From Actinoplanes subtropicus (GTDB lineage: Bacteria > Actinomycetota > Actinomycetes > Mycobacteriales > Micromonosporaceae), in assembly GCF_000721705.1 (NCBI RefSeq), contig NZ_JOJL01000004.1, forward strand, positions 434,001 to 498,000: DNA of 64,000 nt, in the 5' to 3' direction. The notes under the pieces are model-generated. The model worked only from the letters and a program-made list of their open reading frames with translations, was not told the origin of the DNA and made no database searches. A program made the position numbers and the translations under genes. Positions 49,875 through 58,739 of the stretch are shown here, one piece after another (the stretch's first letter is position 1; every line of letters begins with the position of its first letter).

Positions 49875-50636
49875 CTAGTGGGCGGTCCAGCCGCCGTCGA
49901 TCGTGACGGACGCGCCGGTGATCAGCGAGGCGGGCGGGGTGCACAGGTAGGCCATCAGCTCCGCGACCTCCTCCGGTTCGATCAGGCGCTTGATCGCCGC
50001 CCGGTCCAGCATGATCTTCTCGATCACCTCGTGCCGCGGGATCCCGTTGATCTCCGCCTGGTCGGCGATCTGCTTGTCGACCAGGGGAGTGCGCACGAAC
50101 GCCGGGCAGATGCAGTTCGACGTCACGCCGTGCGGCGCCCCCTCCAGCGCCGTGACCTTCGACAGCCCCTCCATCGCATGCTTTGCCGTGACATAAGCGG
50201 ACTTGTACGGCGAGGCGAGCAGCCCGTGCACCGAGGAGATGTTCACGATCCGGCCCCAGCCTCGCACGTACATGTGCGGCAGCACCCGCTTGACCAGGCG
50301 ATACGGCGTCTCGACCATGACCCGCTGGAGCAGCGCGAACCGGTCGTCCGGGAACTCGGTCAGCGGCGCGACGACCTGCAGGCCGGCGTTGTTGACCAGC
50401 ACGTCCACGTCGCCGGGCAGGTCGGCGACCGTCTCCGGGTCGCTGAGGTCGGCGACGATCTCCCGCCCGCCGATCCGGCCGGCCACCTCCTTCGCGGCGG
50501 CGGCGTTGACGTCCACCACGATCACCTCGGCGCCCGCGGCCGCCAGCCGGGCGGCGCAGGCGCGGCCGATCCCGCTGCCGCCCCCGGTCACCAGGGCGGT
50601 GCGGCGCGAGAGATCCAGGTCGACCACAGTCGTCAT
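49875..50636 (-). CDS. 3-Hydroxybutyrate dehydrogenase (classical SDR)
   Basis: This 253-residue classical SDR has TGGGSGIGRACA, NNAG, the catalytic Ser in ISSVHG and Tyr/Lys in SAYVTAKHA. NCICPAFVRTPLVDKQIADQ is the diagnostic 3-hydroxybutyrate dehydrogenase stretch. It oxidises 3-hydroxybutyrate to acetoacetate with NAD, as in ketone or storage-polymer turnover. The start at 50636 gives MTTVVDLDLSRRTALVT. The downstream GAF-PucR gene suggests metabolite-controlled expression. No acetoacetyl-CoA transferase is adjacent. Confidence 0.85.
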   Translation of the reverse strand: MTTVVDLDLSRRTALVTGGGSGIGRACAARLAAAGAEVIVVDVNAAAAKEVAGRIGGREIVADLSDPETVADLPGDVDVLVNNAGLQVVAPLTEFPDDRFALLQRVMVETPYRLVKRVLPHMYVRGWGRIVNISSVHGLLASPYKSAYVTAKHAMEGLSKVTALEGAPHGVTSNCICPAFVRTPLVDKQIADQAEINGIPRHEVIEKIMLDRAAIKRLIEPEEVAELMAYLCTPPASLITGASVTIDGGWTAH

Positions 50637-50727
50637 GCCCGTGAACCTACGACCCGCCGTCGCCCGCCGCACATGTGCGCGCCCCACATACCCCGCCGTT
50701 TGGCGGTGTGCGGTACTTTTCCGCCCG

Positions 50728-51864
50728 ATGACTCTCTCCCGACGTGCCGTCCTGGGCGCCGCTCTCGGTTCGCTGACCGTGGCGGCCGGCGGCTGCGCCC
50801 GCCCGCTCAGCCCGGCCACCGGCGGCGGCAACGCGAAGACGCCGCTGAATGTCGGGCTCCTCTGGACCCGTACCGGCGACCAGCTGAAGGTCGCCGAGAG
50901 CACCCGGTACGAGCAGGGCCTGCGGATCGGCCTGTCCTGGGTCACGAACCGGGCCAACAAGATCGGCGTCCGCGCGATCCACACCCTCAAGGCCGACGAC
51001 AAGGGCTCGCCCGAGGTGGCGGTCGCCGCGGCCGAGGACCTGATCGCCAAGGGCTGCCGCATCCTGGTCGGCGGGTTCACCGATCCGGTGGCGCTGCGGC
51101 TGGCCGAGCTCGCCGGCCGGCGCAAGGTGCTGTTCATCCCGGCGATGGCGACCTCCGACGCGCTGACCGGGATCAACAAGTACACGTTCCGGGACGGCCC
51201 GTCGGAGACGCAGCTGCTGATGGCGGTCAGGGCGTACGTGAAGCCCGGTGGTCGCCTGGTCGTCCTGGCCGCCGATCCCGGGAAGGCGCCCGCGCTCCTG
51301 GGAGCGGCCGCCACGATCAAGGCGCCCGCCTCGACCACCGACTTCACCGCGATCGGCAAGAAGATCAAAGCGCTGCGCGCCGACCAGGTGTACGTCGATT
51401 GGCCGGTCGTCACGCCCCGGCTCTGGGAGGCCCTGCCGGCCGGCGTCCAGCCGCTCACCGTGCTCGGCGCGCGGGCGACCTGGCCCGCGTACGGCACGAC
51501 GGGCGGTTCGCTGCGGTTCGTGACGCCCTATGTCGACGGCGCGACCAACAACTCGGCCTATTCGACGCTGAAGGTGTCGGTCCCCGGCCGGCGGGCGGAC
51601 ACCGGGCATGCCGAGGGGTTCACCGCCGCCCAGATGATCGTGCGGGCCCTGCAGCTGGGGCCGCAGGACGTGGCGGCGATGATCCCGGCGTTGGAGGGGA
51701 TGTTCTTCAACGGCCTGAAGACCGCCATGAACGTCCGCCCCCAGGACCACCTGATGCTGGAGCAGCTGTGGGGCGGCCGCCTGACCTGGACCGGCGCCGC
51801 CGGCGTCGTCACCGCGGTCACCGACCGGCAGTTCGGCCCGGCGGAGACCGCGATCCCGCTCTGA
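50728..51864 (+). CDS. Periplasmic-type substrate-binding lipoprotein (Leu/Ile/Val-binding family)
   Basis: This 378-residue protein has an N-terminal SRRAVLGAALGSLTVAAGGC, with a Tat-like SRR and a lipobox Cys at 23. The mature part has the type 1 periplasmic binding fold: LNVGLLWTRTGDQL, ILVGGFTDPVALRLAELAGR and LLMAVRAYVKPGGRLVV. It resembles branched-chain amino acid or amide-binding receptors. No permease or ATPase is encoded beside it, so its transporter lies elsewhere or it acts as a sensor. Its stop abuts the ROK repressor stop. Confidence 0.75.
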   Translation: MTLSRRAVLGAALGSLTVAAGGCARPLSPATGGGNAKTPLNVGLLWTRTGDQLKVAESTRYEQGLRIGLSWVTNRANKIGVRAIHTLKADDKGSPEVAVAAAEDLIAKGCRILVGGFTDPVALRLAELAGRRKVLFIPAMATSDALTGINKYTFRDGPSETQLLMAVRAYVKPGGRLVVLAADPGKAPALLGAAATIKAPASTTDFTAIGKKIKALRADQVYVDWPVVTPRLWEALPAGVQPLTVLGARATWPAYGTTGGSLRFVTPYVDGATNNSAYSTLKVSVPGRRADTGHAEGFTAAQMIVRALQLGPQDVAAMIPALEGMFFNGLKTAMNVRPQDHLMLEQLWGGRLTWTGAAGVVTAVTDRQFGPAETAIPL

Positions 51865-53049
51865 CTACAGCTCCTCGGTCAGCCCCGCGGTCAGCCGCTC
51901 CCACAGCCGGTCCGCGCCGGCCGCCAGGCAGCCGTCCACCACCGCGTCGTCGCCGAGCGCGCTCACCCGCATCGGCGGCGCCACCGGCGCCAGCTCGCGC
52001 ACCCGCTCGGCGACCCGGTCGAGGAAGTCCGCGGCCCGGCCCACCCCGCCGCCCAGCACGATCAGGTGCGGGTCGGCGACCGCGATGACCGCGCAGACGG
52101 CCCGCGCGATCAGGGTCGCCTCGGCCTCGACGACGCCGTGGGCGCGGGCGTCGCCCCGGCCGGCCGCCTCGAAGACCGTGCGCGCGGAGAGCGGCCCGTG
52201 CATCCCGGCCCGCCGGGCGGCCCGGACGATGCCGCTCGCCGACGCGATGCTCTCCAGGCCGCCGAGCCGGCGCGCGTCGGCCGGGTCGGCCCGGTCGTCG
52301 TCCATCGGCAGGAAACCGATCTCGCCTGCCGCGCCGTGCGCGCCCCGGTGCAGCTTGCCGTCGATGACCAGGCCCATGCCGATGCCGGTGCCGATCGAGA
52401 CGAACGCGAAGCTGGCCACGTCCCGGCCGTGCCCGTGGGCCTGCTCGGCCAGCGCGGCGGCGTCGATGTCGTTCTCCAGCACGAGCTCGGTGCCGAAGGC
52501 GCGGCGCAGGTCGCGCAGCACGGCCGGCTCGCCCCAGCCGGGCAGCCCGGCGGCCAGGGTGAGCGTCTCGCGGGCCGGGTCGTAGATGCCGGGGCTGCCG
52601 AGCACGGTCTGGCCGAGCGCGCCGGGCCCGAAGCCGGCCTCGGCGCGCAGCTGGGCGGCGAGCTTGGCCAGCGCCGCCACCCGGCCCGGGCCGGTGCGCG
52701 CCCGCGCCCGCAGGGTGGCCCGGGCGCGCACGGTGCCGGCCGGGTCGGCGATCGCCCCGCGCAGGTACTGGCCGCCCACGTCCAGCCCGAGGACGAAACC
52801 GGCGTCGGGGTTCACCTCGTACAGCACGGCGGCCGGGCCGGGGACCCCGGTGCGGACCCCGGCCGGCCGGATCAGCCCGGCCCGTTCCAGGTTGCCGAGG
52901 GCGAGTGACACGGTGTTCTTGGCGAGCCCGGAGATGCGTGCCAGGTCCGCCCGGGACAGCGACTTGGTGGTGCGGATGTGGTCGAGCATGAGCTGCTCGT
53001 TGAGCGCGCGGATGAGCCGTGGCCGCGCGGCCGAGCCGGAAACCGCCAT
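51865..53049 (-). CDS. ROK-family transcriptional repressor (NagC/XylR type)
   Basis: This 394-residue protein has an N-terminal winged HTH (LIRALNEQLMLDHIRTTKSL, SRADLARISGLAKNTVSLAL) and a ROK sugar-binding domain (VLGLDVGGQYLRGAIADPAG, VSIGTGIGMGLVIDGKLHRG, GAAGEIGFLP). The usual zinc-binding Cys triad of ROK proteins is absent in the GEIGF-xn region. It diverges from a ROK kinase and an ABC importer. A 15-bp palindrome in the gap is its likely operator. It probably releases DNA on binding an imported sugar or its phosphate. Confidence 0.83.
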   Translation of the reverse strand: MAVSGSAARPRLIRALNEQLMLDHIRTTKSLSRADLARISGLAKNTVSLALGNLERAGLIRPAGVRTGVPGPAAVLYEVNPDAGFVLGLDVGGQYLRGAIADPAGTVRARATLRARARTGPGRVAALAKLAAQLRAEAGFGPGALGQTVLGSPGIYDPARETLTLAAGLPGWGEPAVLRDLRRAFGTELVLENDIDAAALAEQAHGHGRDVASFAFVSIGTGIGMGLVIDGKLHRGAHGAAGEIGFLPMDDDRADPADARRLGGLESIASASGIVRAARRAGMHGPLSARTVFEAAGRGDARAHGVVEAEATLIARAVCAVIAVADPHLIVLGGGVGRAADFLDRVAERVRELAPVAPPMRVSALGDDAVVDGCLAAGADRLWERLTAGLTEEL

Positions 53050-53143
53050 GCGTCTTCCTCCGTTACCGACTCTTCACGGAAATCTTCAGGGCCGCTCTTG
53101 TCCGGGGCGAGATCGGTAGTCTACTTTCCTACCCATCAGACGG

Positions 53144-53158
53144 TAGTAAGTCTTACTA
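53144..53158. promoter_or_regulatory. Palindrome TAGTAAG-T-CTTACTA, ROK operator candidate
   Basis: A perfect 7-bp inverted repeat around a single T lies in the gap between the ROK repressor and ROK kinase genes. It is A+T-rich, as NagC/XylR-type operators are. A second, weaker pair, GGTAG/CTACC (53115-53119 and 53129-53133), is close by. Confidence 0.65.
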
Positions 53159-53196
53159 ACAATCATGGCGGACCGCAAGGATGTGGGGAGGGCGGC

Positions 53197-54120
53197 ATGC
53201 CACCGGTCGTGCTGGGCATCGACTTCGGGGGCACCAAGATCGCCCTTGCGGTCGGTGACCTCGACGGCAACCGGCTGGGCGGGGTCACCATCCCGGCCGC
53301 CGCCGAGTCGGGGGCGGCGGCCAGCCTGGCGGCGGCCATCGACGCGGGGCGCCGGCTGCTGGCCCGGGTGGCACCGGGCAGCGCCCTGGCCGGCCTCGGC
53401 GTGTCGACCTTCGGCATTCCCGGCCCGGGCGGGGTCGCGCTGGCCCCTGCCATCGACGGCTGGTCCGACCTCCCGCTGGGCCGCGAGCTGGGCGACGCCT
53501 TCGACCGGGTGCCCGTCCGGCTGGTCACCGACGTCAAGGCGGCCGCCCAGGTCGAGGCCGACCGGGGCGCGCTGGCCGGGCACGACCCGGCCATCTACCT
53601 CAACCTCGGCACCGGCCTGGCCGTCGCGATCGTCGCGGGCGGCTCGGTCATCGCCGGTCACCGCGGCGCCTCCGGGGAGATCGGCTACAACCTGCGCGGT
53701 CTCGGCGACGTCGGGCTCCGGCTCGGCGACCGCACGCCGCTGGAGGCGACCGTCAGCGGCGGCGGGCTGCTCGCGGCCGCCGCCCGGGTGGCCCCGGGCA
53801 TCACCGGGGCCGCGTTCTTCAAGGCGGTGGCGGAGGATCCCGCGCTCGCCGGAGTGCTCGACGACTTCCTCACCGAACTCTCCTTTCACCTGGTAAATCT
53901 CGCCATCGCCGTGGATCCGCAGCGGATCGCCGTCGGCGGCGGGCTGGTGCGCTCCTGGGAGCTGATCGGCCCGCGGTTGCGGGCGGCGCTGGACGCCGCC
54001 GTGCCCTACCCACCCGAACTCGTCATCGCCGCATTCCCCTACGACGCGCCACTGATCGGGGCCCTGGTCCACGGCGTGGCGGCCGCCCGCGAGCGGCCCA
54101 CCGGCGTCGGCCCCATGTAG
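53197..54120 (+). CDS. ROK-family sugar kinase
   Basis: This 307-residue kinase has the ROK phosphate motif VLGIDFGGTKIALAVGDLDG, GVSTFGIPGPGG, a catalytic Asp in LVTDVKAAAQVE, and YLNLGTGLAVAIVAGG. The zinc-binding Cys cluster is missing. It starts at the ATG 53197 behind GGGGAGG. It precedes an ABC importer operon by 14 bp and probably phosphorylates the imported (or hydrolysed) sugar. Specificity between glucose, mannose and N-acetylhexosamines is not resolved. Confidence 0.82.
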   Translation: MPPVVLGIDFGGTKIALAVGDLDGNRLGGVTIPAAAESGAAASLAAAIDAGRRLLARVAPGSALAGLGVSTFGIPGPGGVALAPAIDGWSDLPLGRELGDAFDRVPVRLVTDVKAAAQVEADRGALAGHDPAIYLNLGTGLAVAIVAGGSVIAGHRGASGEIGYNLRGLGDVGLRLGDRTPLEATVSGGGLLAAAARVAPGITGAAFFKAVAEDPALAGVLDDFLTELSFHLVNLAIAVDPQRIAVGGGLVRSWELIGPRLRAALDAAVPYPPELVIAAFPYDAPLIGALVHGVAAARERPTGVGPM

Positions 54121-54134
54121 AAGGGAACACCAGG

Positions 54135-55832
54135 ATGAGACTCCGCAAGAGCCTGATCGCCGTGCTGGCGGCGGGCCTCGTGCTCTCCGCGTGCAGCGGA
54201 AAGTCGACCTCCTCCACCACCACTGCCACCGGCGGGAACGCCACCGGCACCGACGGCCCGCACAAGCCGGGCGGCACGGTCACCATCGCGAACACCACCG
54301 GGCAGACCTGGCCGTGCCAGTTCAACCCGTTCAACCCGGCGCAGAACCAGGAGGCGCTCGGCTTCGTCTACGAGCCGCTGGTGCACGTCTCCGTGGTCGG
54401 CGACTCCAAAGAGACCCCGATGCTGGCCACCGCGTACAAGTGGAGCGCCGACCTGAAGTCGCTGGTCTTCACCATCCGCGACGGGGTGAAGTGGAGCGAC
54501 GGCCAGGCGTTCAGCGCGGACGACGTGGCGTACACGTTCAACCTGATGAAGGAGCACCCGGCGCTGGATCTCTTCGCGCTGTGGACCGGCGCCGGGCTGA
54601 CCGGGGTCACCGCGGCCGGCAACCAGGTCACGATGACCTTCAGCAAGCCCGCGAAGCCGTACTTCTACAACGTCGCCGATCAGGTCGGCATCGTGCCCAA
54701 GCACATCTTCTCGACCGGCGCCGCCGCGGCGAAACCGGACACCTTCACCAACCCGAAGCCGATCGGCACCGGCCCGTTCCTGATGGGCACCTGCGGGCCG
54801 AACAACATCGAGTACACCGCGAACCCGACCTACTGGCAGGCCGGCAAGCCGTACATCCAGAAGATCGAGTACCCGGCCTACCTGGACAACGCCCCGGCCA
54901 ACAACGACCTGGCCAGCGGCAAGGCGCAGTGGGGCGGCCAGTTCATCCCGAACATCAAGTCGTTCTACCTGGCCAAGTCGCAGGACAACCACACCTGGTC
55001 GCCGCCGCTGCTGAACGTCGGCCTGTTCCCGAACCTGGACCCGTCGCACGCGGCCACCAGCAAGCTCGCCGTACGCCAGGCGATCGCCGCGGCCCTGGAC
55101 CGCAACCAGATCGCGCTGATCGGCGAGGGCGGCCAGCAGCCGGCGGCCAACCAGACCGGCGTGGTGATCCCGACCTTCCAGAAGTACTTCGACCAGGCGG
55201 CGCTGACCTCGGCCGGGTATGACAAGCCGAACGCGGACAAGGCCAAGCAACTGCTGGCGAGCGCCGGTTACTCGCCGTCGAACCCGCTGAAGCTGACGGT
55301 CATCTCGATCACCGGCTACACCGACTGGGACGCCTCGCTCGCCGTGGTCAAGCAGCAGCTGCAGCCGATCGGCATCGACCTGACCGTCGACGACCTGGCC
55401 CAGCAGACCTTCCTCAACAAGCTCTACACCGGCGACTTCGACCTGGCCTACTACTCGGAGCAGAACAGCGGCCCGTCGCCGTACTACGAGCTGCGTCAGC
55501 TGCTGTACTCGAAGAACTCGGCGCCGATCGGCAAGAACGCCAGCTCCAACTTCGAGCGTTACCACAACGACCAGGCCGACCAGCTGCTCGACCAGTACGC
55601 CACCGCCGACGACGCCACCCAGGTGTCGATCGTCAAGCAGCTCTCCGCGCTGATGCTGCAGGACGTCCCGATGATCCCGACCACCGGCTCGGTGGACTGG
55701 TTCCAGTACAACACCTCGGACATCCTGGGCTGGCCGACGCCGGACAACCCGTACGCGGAGCCGTCGCCGTACAAGATCCCGGACAACGAACAGGTCATGC
55801 TGCACCTGTACTCCAAGGCCGCGCAGAAGTAG
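54135..55832 (+). CDS. ABC importer solute-binding lipoprotein, family 5
   Basis: This 565-residue protein has a lipoprotein signal ending LVLSACSG (Cys20), a Ser/Thr linker, and the SBP family 5 fold: FVYEPLVHVSVVGDSKETPM, WSADLKSLVFTIRDGVKWSD and ADDVAYTFNLMKEHPAL. Family 5 receptors bind peptides, but several bind cello- or other oligosaccharides. The adjacent ROK kinase and ROK repressor favour a sugar ligand. It is the first gene of the SBP-permease-permease-ATPase-ATPase set. No glycoside hydrolase is linked. Confidence 0.85.
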   Translation: MRLRKSLIAVLAAGLVLSACSGKSTSSTTTATGGNATGTDGPHKPGGTVTIANTTGQTWPCQFNPFNPAQNQEALGFVYEPLVHVSVVGDSKETPMLATAYKWSADLKSLVFTIRDGVKWSDGQAFSADDVAYTFNLMKEHPALDLFALWTGAGLTGVTAAGNQVTMTFSKPAKPYFYNVADQVGIVPKHIFSTGAAAAKPDTFTNPKPIGTGPFLMGTCGPNNIEYTANPTYWQAGKPYIQKIEYPAYLDNAPANNDLASGKAQWGGQFIPNIKSFYLAKSQDNHTWSPPLLNVGLFPNLDPSHAATSKLAVRQAIAAALDRNQIALIGEGGQQPAANQTGVVIPTFQKYFDQAALTSAGYDKPNADKAKQLLASAGYSPSNPLKLTVISITGYTDWDASLAVVKQQLQPIGIDLTVDDLAQQTFLNKLYTGDFDLAYYSEQNSGPSPYYELRQLLYSKNSAPIGKNASSNFERYHNDQADQLLDQYATADDATQVSIVKQLSALMLQDVPMIPTTGSVDWFQYNTSDILGWPTPDNPYAEPSPYKIPDNEQVMLHLYSKAAQK

Positions 55833-55857
55833 CCGGCCGGAACGGGAGGGCCCGCCC

Positions 55858-56847
55858 ATGAGATACGTGCTCCGGCGCCTCGGATTCTTCGCGCTTACCT
55901 TGTGGGCGGCGCTCACCATCAACTTCTTCCTCCCGCGGTTCATGCCGGGCAGCCCGCTGCAGGCGCTGCGCGCGCGGACCTACAACAAGCTCTCCCCGGC
56001 CGCGCTGGAGGAGATGCTGACCTCCTTCGGGTACAAGCCGCACGAGAACGTCGGCGTGCAGTACCTCGACTACCTCGGCCACATGTTCACCGGTAACTGG
56101 GGCGTCTCGATCGGCTCCGCCCTCGGCCAGCCGATCACCCAGATCGTCGGCCAGGCGCTGCCGTGGACGCTCGGGCTGGTCGGGGTCGCGACCGTGCTGG
56201 CCTTCGTGGCCGGCACGGTGATCGGGGTGGTGGCCGGCTGGCGGCGGGGCGGCACCCTGGACGCGATCCTGCCGTCGGTGTTCGTGGTGACCTCGGCCCT
56301 GCCGTACTTCTGGGTCGGCCTGCTGTTGATCCTGGTCTTCTCGGTGTGGACCGGCGGCTGGCTGCCCAGCGACTTCAACTACGACAGCAACCTGCAGCCC
56401 GGGTTCAACCCCGAGTTCATCGGCAACGTGCTGCGGCACGCCGTCCTGCCCGGGCTCACGATCTTCATCACGGCCGTCGGCGGCTGGGTGCTGACCATGC
56501 GGAACAACATGATCACCACGCTGGCCGAGGACTACATCCGGATGGGACGCGCCAAGGGCCTCGCCAATCGGAAGATCATGTACCAGTACGCGGCGCGCAA
56601 CGCGTTCCTGCCCAACCTCTCCGGCTTCGCGATGTCGCTCGGGTTCGTCATCTCCGGCGCCATCCTGGTCGAGTACGTGTTCAACTACCCCGGGCTCGGT
56701 TACCTTCTCTACAACGCCGTGCAGAACACGGACTACCCGATGATGCAGGTGCTGTTCATGCTCTTCACCGTCGCCGTCCTGGTCTCGGTGCTGCTCTGCG
56801 ACTTCGCGACCGCGTGGCTCGACCCGCGGTCCCGGGCGAAGGGGTGA
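55858..56847 (+). CDS. ABC importer permease, DppB-like
   Basis: This 329-residue membrane protein has six hydrophobic helices and the binding-protein-dependent permease EAA loop (EDYIRMGRAKGLANRKIMYQ). The N-terminal MRYVLRRLGFFALTLWAALT is typical of DppB/OppB. It starts with an ATG after GGGAGG and is 25 bp behind the solute-binding gene. With the DppC-like protein it forms the transmembrane channel. Confidence 0.87.
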   Translation: MRYVLRRLGFFALTLWAALTINFFLPRFMPGSPLQALRARTYNKLSPAALEEMLTSFGYKPHENVGVQYLDYLGHMFTGNWGVSIGSALGQPITQIVGQALPWTLGLVGVATVLAFVAGTVIGVVAGWRRGGTLDAILPSVFVVTSALPYFWVGLLLILVFSVWTGGWLPSDFNYDSNLQPGFNPEFIGNVLRHAVLPGLTIFITAVGGWVLTMRNNMITTLAEDYIRMGRAKGLANRKIMYQYAARNAFLPNLSGFAMSLGFVISGAILVEYVFNYPGLGYLLYNAVQNTDYPMMQVLFMLFTVAVLVSVLLCDFATAWLDPRSRAKG

Positions 56848-56851
56848 ATCC

Positions 56852-57772
56852 GTGACGGCCCTGCTGACCACCCCGCCCGCGGCCGCCGCGGCGCCCCCGT
56901 CCCGCCGCCGCGGCGCGTTCCTGCGCTCGGTGCTGCGCAACCGCAAGGCCCTGATCGGCCTGGTCATCTTCGGGGTCTTCACCGTGATGGCGGCCGTTCC
57001 GCACCTGTTCACCTCGGTGACCGAGCCCAACAAGCTGGCCTTCCCGCCGGCCCTGCCGCCGTCCGGCGATCATCTGCTCGGCACCACCGCGCTGGGCCAG
57101 GACATCTGGGCGCAGCTGGTCTACGGCGCCCGCCAGTCGCTGGTGATCGCCCTGGTGGCCGGCTTCTTCGCGACCGTGCTCTCGGTGCTCGTCGGCGTCT
57201 CGGCCGCCTACCTGGGCGGCGTCGCGGACGAGGCGCTCTCGATGGTGATCAACATCTTCCTGATCATCCCGACCTTCCCGCTGATCATCATCCTGGCCAC
57301 GTACGCGGGCAAGGGCACGCTCACCGTGGTGCTCATCGTGCTGGTGGTCACCGGCTGGTCGTACGGCGCCAACCAGATGCGGGCGCAGGCGCTGTCCCTG
57401 CGCAACCGCGACTTCCTGGAGTCCGCCCGGGTGCGGGGCGAGCGGCGGACGTACATCATCCTGGCCGAGATGCTGCCCACGATGACCTCGCTGATCGTCG
57501 CGAACTTCCTGGGCGCGGCGCTCTACTCCGTGCTGACCGCCGCCGGCCTGCAGTTCCTCGGCCTCGGCGACCCGAACTCGATCAGCTGGGGCACGATGCT
57601 CTACTGGTCGCAGAACCAGCAGGCGCTGCAGAGCGGCATGCCGCTGTGGTCGATCGCGCCGGGCCTCTGCGTGGCCCTGCTCGGCGTCTCGTTCGCCCTG
57701 CTCAACTACGCCTTCGACGAGATCAGCAATCCCGCCCTGCGACCCGTACGGAGGCGTCGTGCCACTGCTTGA
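56852..57772 (+). CDS. ABC importer permease, DppC-like
   Basis: This 306-residue protein starts at a GTG, 4 bp after dppB. It has an Ala/Pro/Arg-rich N-terminus, the first helix ALIGLVIFGVFTVMAAVP, then LLGTTALGQDIWAQLVYGAR, the hallmark DppC motif (GTDxxGRD-like). It also has the EAA loop NRDFLESARVRGERRTYIIL. Six helices are predicted. It overlaps the following ATPase gene by 14 bp. Confidence 0.86.
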   Translation: MTALLTTPPAAAAAPPSRRRGAFLRSVLRNRKALIGLVIFGVFTVMAAVPHLFTSVTEPNKLAFPPALPPSGDHLLGTTALGQDIWAQLVYGARQSLVIALVAGFFATVLSVLVGVSAAYLGGVADEALSMVINIFLIIPTFPLIIILATYAGKGTLTVVLIVLVVTGWSYGANQMRAQALSLRNRDFLESARVRGERRTYIILAEMLPTMTSLIVANFLGAALYSVLTAAGLQFLGLGDPNSISWGTMLYWSQNQQALQSGMPLWSIAPGLCVALLGVSFALLNYAFDEISNPALRPVRRRRATA

Positions 57773-58739
57773 CGTTCAGCACCTGCGGGTCGAGTACGCC
57801 ACCGCCGGCCGGCCCGCGGTGGCGGTCGACGACGTCAGCCTCACCGTCGGCGAGGGCGAGTTCGTCGGCGTCGTGGGCGAGTCGGGCTGCGGCAAGTCGA
57901 CCATGCTGTTCGCGGTGGCCCGGCTGCTCAGCCCGCCCGCGGAGATCACCCACGGCAGCGTCGAGTTCCGTGGCCAGAACCTGGTGACGATGGCCGAGAA
58001 GCAGCTCAACCTGCTGCGCTGGCGCGACTTCTCGGTGGTCATGCAGAGCGCCATGAACGCGCTGAACCCGGTGGCCACGATCGGCGCCCAGTTCGCCGAC
58101 GCCCTGACCGCGCACGGCAAGTTCACCAAGGCGGAGATCACCGAGCGCTCGGTCGAGGTGCTGCGCATGGTCGGGATCGACCCGATCCACCTGCGCAGCC
58201 ACCCGCACCAGCTCAGCGGCGGCATGCGGCAGCGCGCCATGATCGCGATGGCGCTGCTGTTCACGCCCGACCTGGTGATCATGGATGAGCCGACGAGCGC
58301 GCTCGACGTGGTGGCCCAGCGCGCTCTGATGGTCCAGATCCGCGAGCTGCAGGCCCGGCTGGGCTTCGCGGTCGTCTTCGTCACCCACGATATGTCCCTG
58401 GTCAGCCACTTCTCCGACCAGCTGCTGGTGATGTACGCCGGCCAGGTGGTCGAGTCCGGCCCCACCCGGACCGTCTTCGACCAGCCCGCGCACCCGTACA
58501 GCCGCGGGTTGCTCGACGCCTTTCCGTCGGTCCGCGGTCCGCGGGTCCCGCTCACCGGCATCCCCGGCAGCCCGCCCGACCTGTCCCGGCCCGCCGAGGG
58601 CTGCCGCTTCCAGCCGCGCTGCCCGGTGGCGCTGCCCGAGTGCGCGACCACCCGGCCGCCGCTCTACCCGGTCGGCCCGGCGCAGAGCCGGTGCCTGCTC
58701 AACGCCCCGGTGGAGAACAACGCGGAGGTGCCCTCATGA
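57759..58739 (+). CDS. ABC importer ATPase, DppD-like
   Basis: This 326-residue ATPase has Walker A GESGCGKST, signature LSGGMRQRAMIAMALL and Walker B LVIMDEPTSALDVV. The C-terminal oligopeptide/dipeptide extension starts around HPYSRGLLDAFPS and carries Cys residues (GCRFQPRCPVALPEC) that bind an iron-sulfur cluster in some homologues. It starts at a GTG and ends overlapping the next ATPase (ATGA). It energises import with its partner. Confidence 0.88.
   Translation: MPLLDVQHLRVEYATAGRPAVAVDDVSLTVGEGEFVGVVGESGCGKSTMLFAVARLLSPPAEITHGSVEFRGQNLVTMAEKQLNLLRWRDFSVVMQSAMNALNPVATIGAQFADALTAHGKFTKAEITERSVEVLRMVGIDPIHLRSHPHQLSGGMRQRAMIAMALLFTPDLVIMDEPTSALDVVAQRALMVQIRELQARLGFAVVFVTHDMSLVSHFSDQLLVMYAGQVVESGPTRTVFDQPAHPYSRGLLDAFPSVRGPRVPLTGIPGSPPDLSRPAEGCRFQPRCPVALPECATTRPPLYPVGPAQSRCLLNAPVENNAEVPS

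Noticed and set aside
48000..52088. 1362-residue open frame on the + strand
   Set aside because: It runs antisense to the PucR and hydroxybutyrate dehydrogenase genes and out of frame through the binding-protein gene. Its translation is low-complexity Arg/Gly/Ala/Pro and matches no family.
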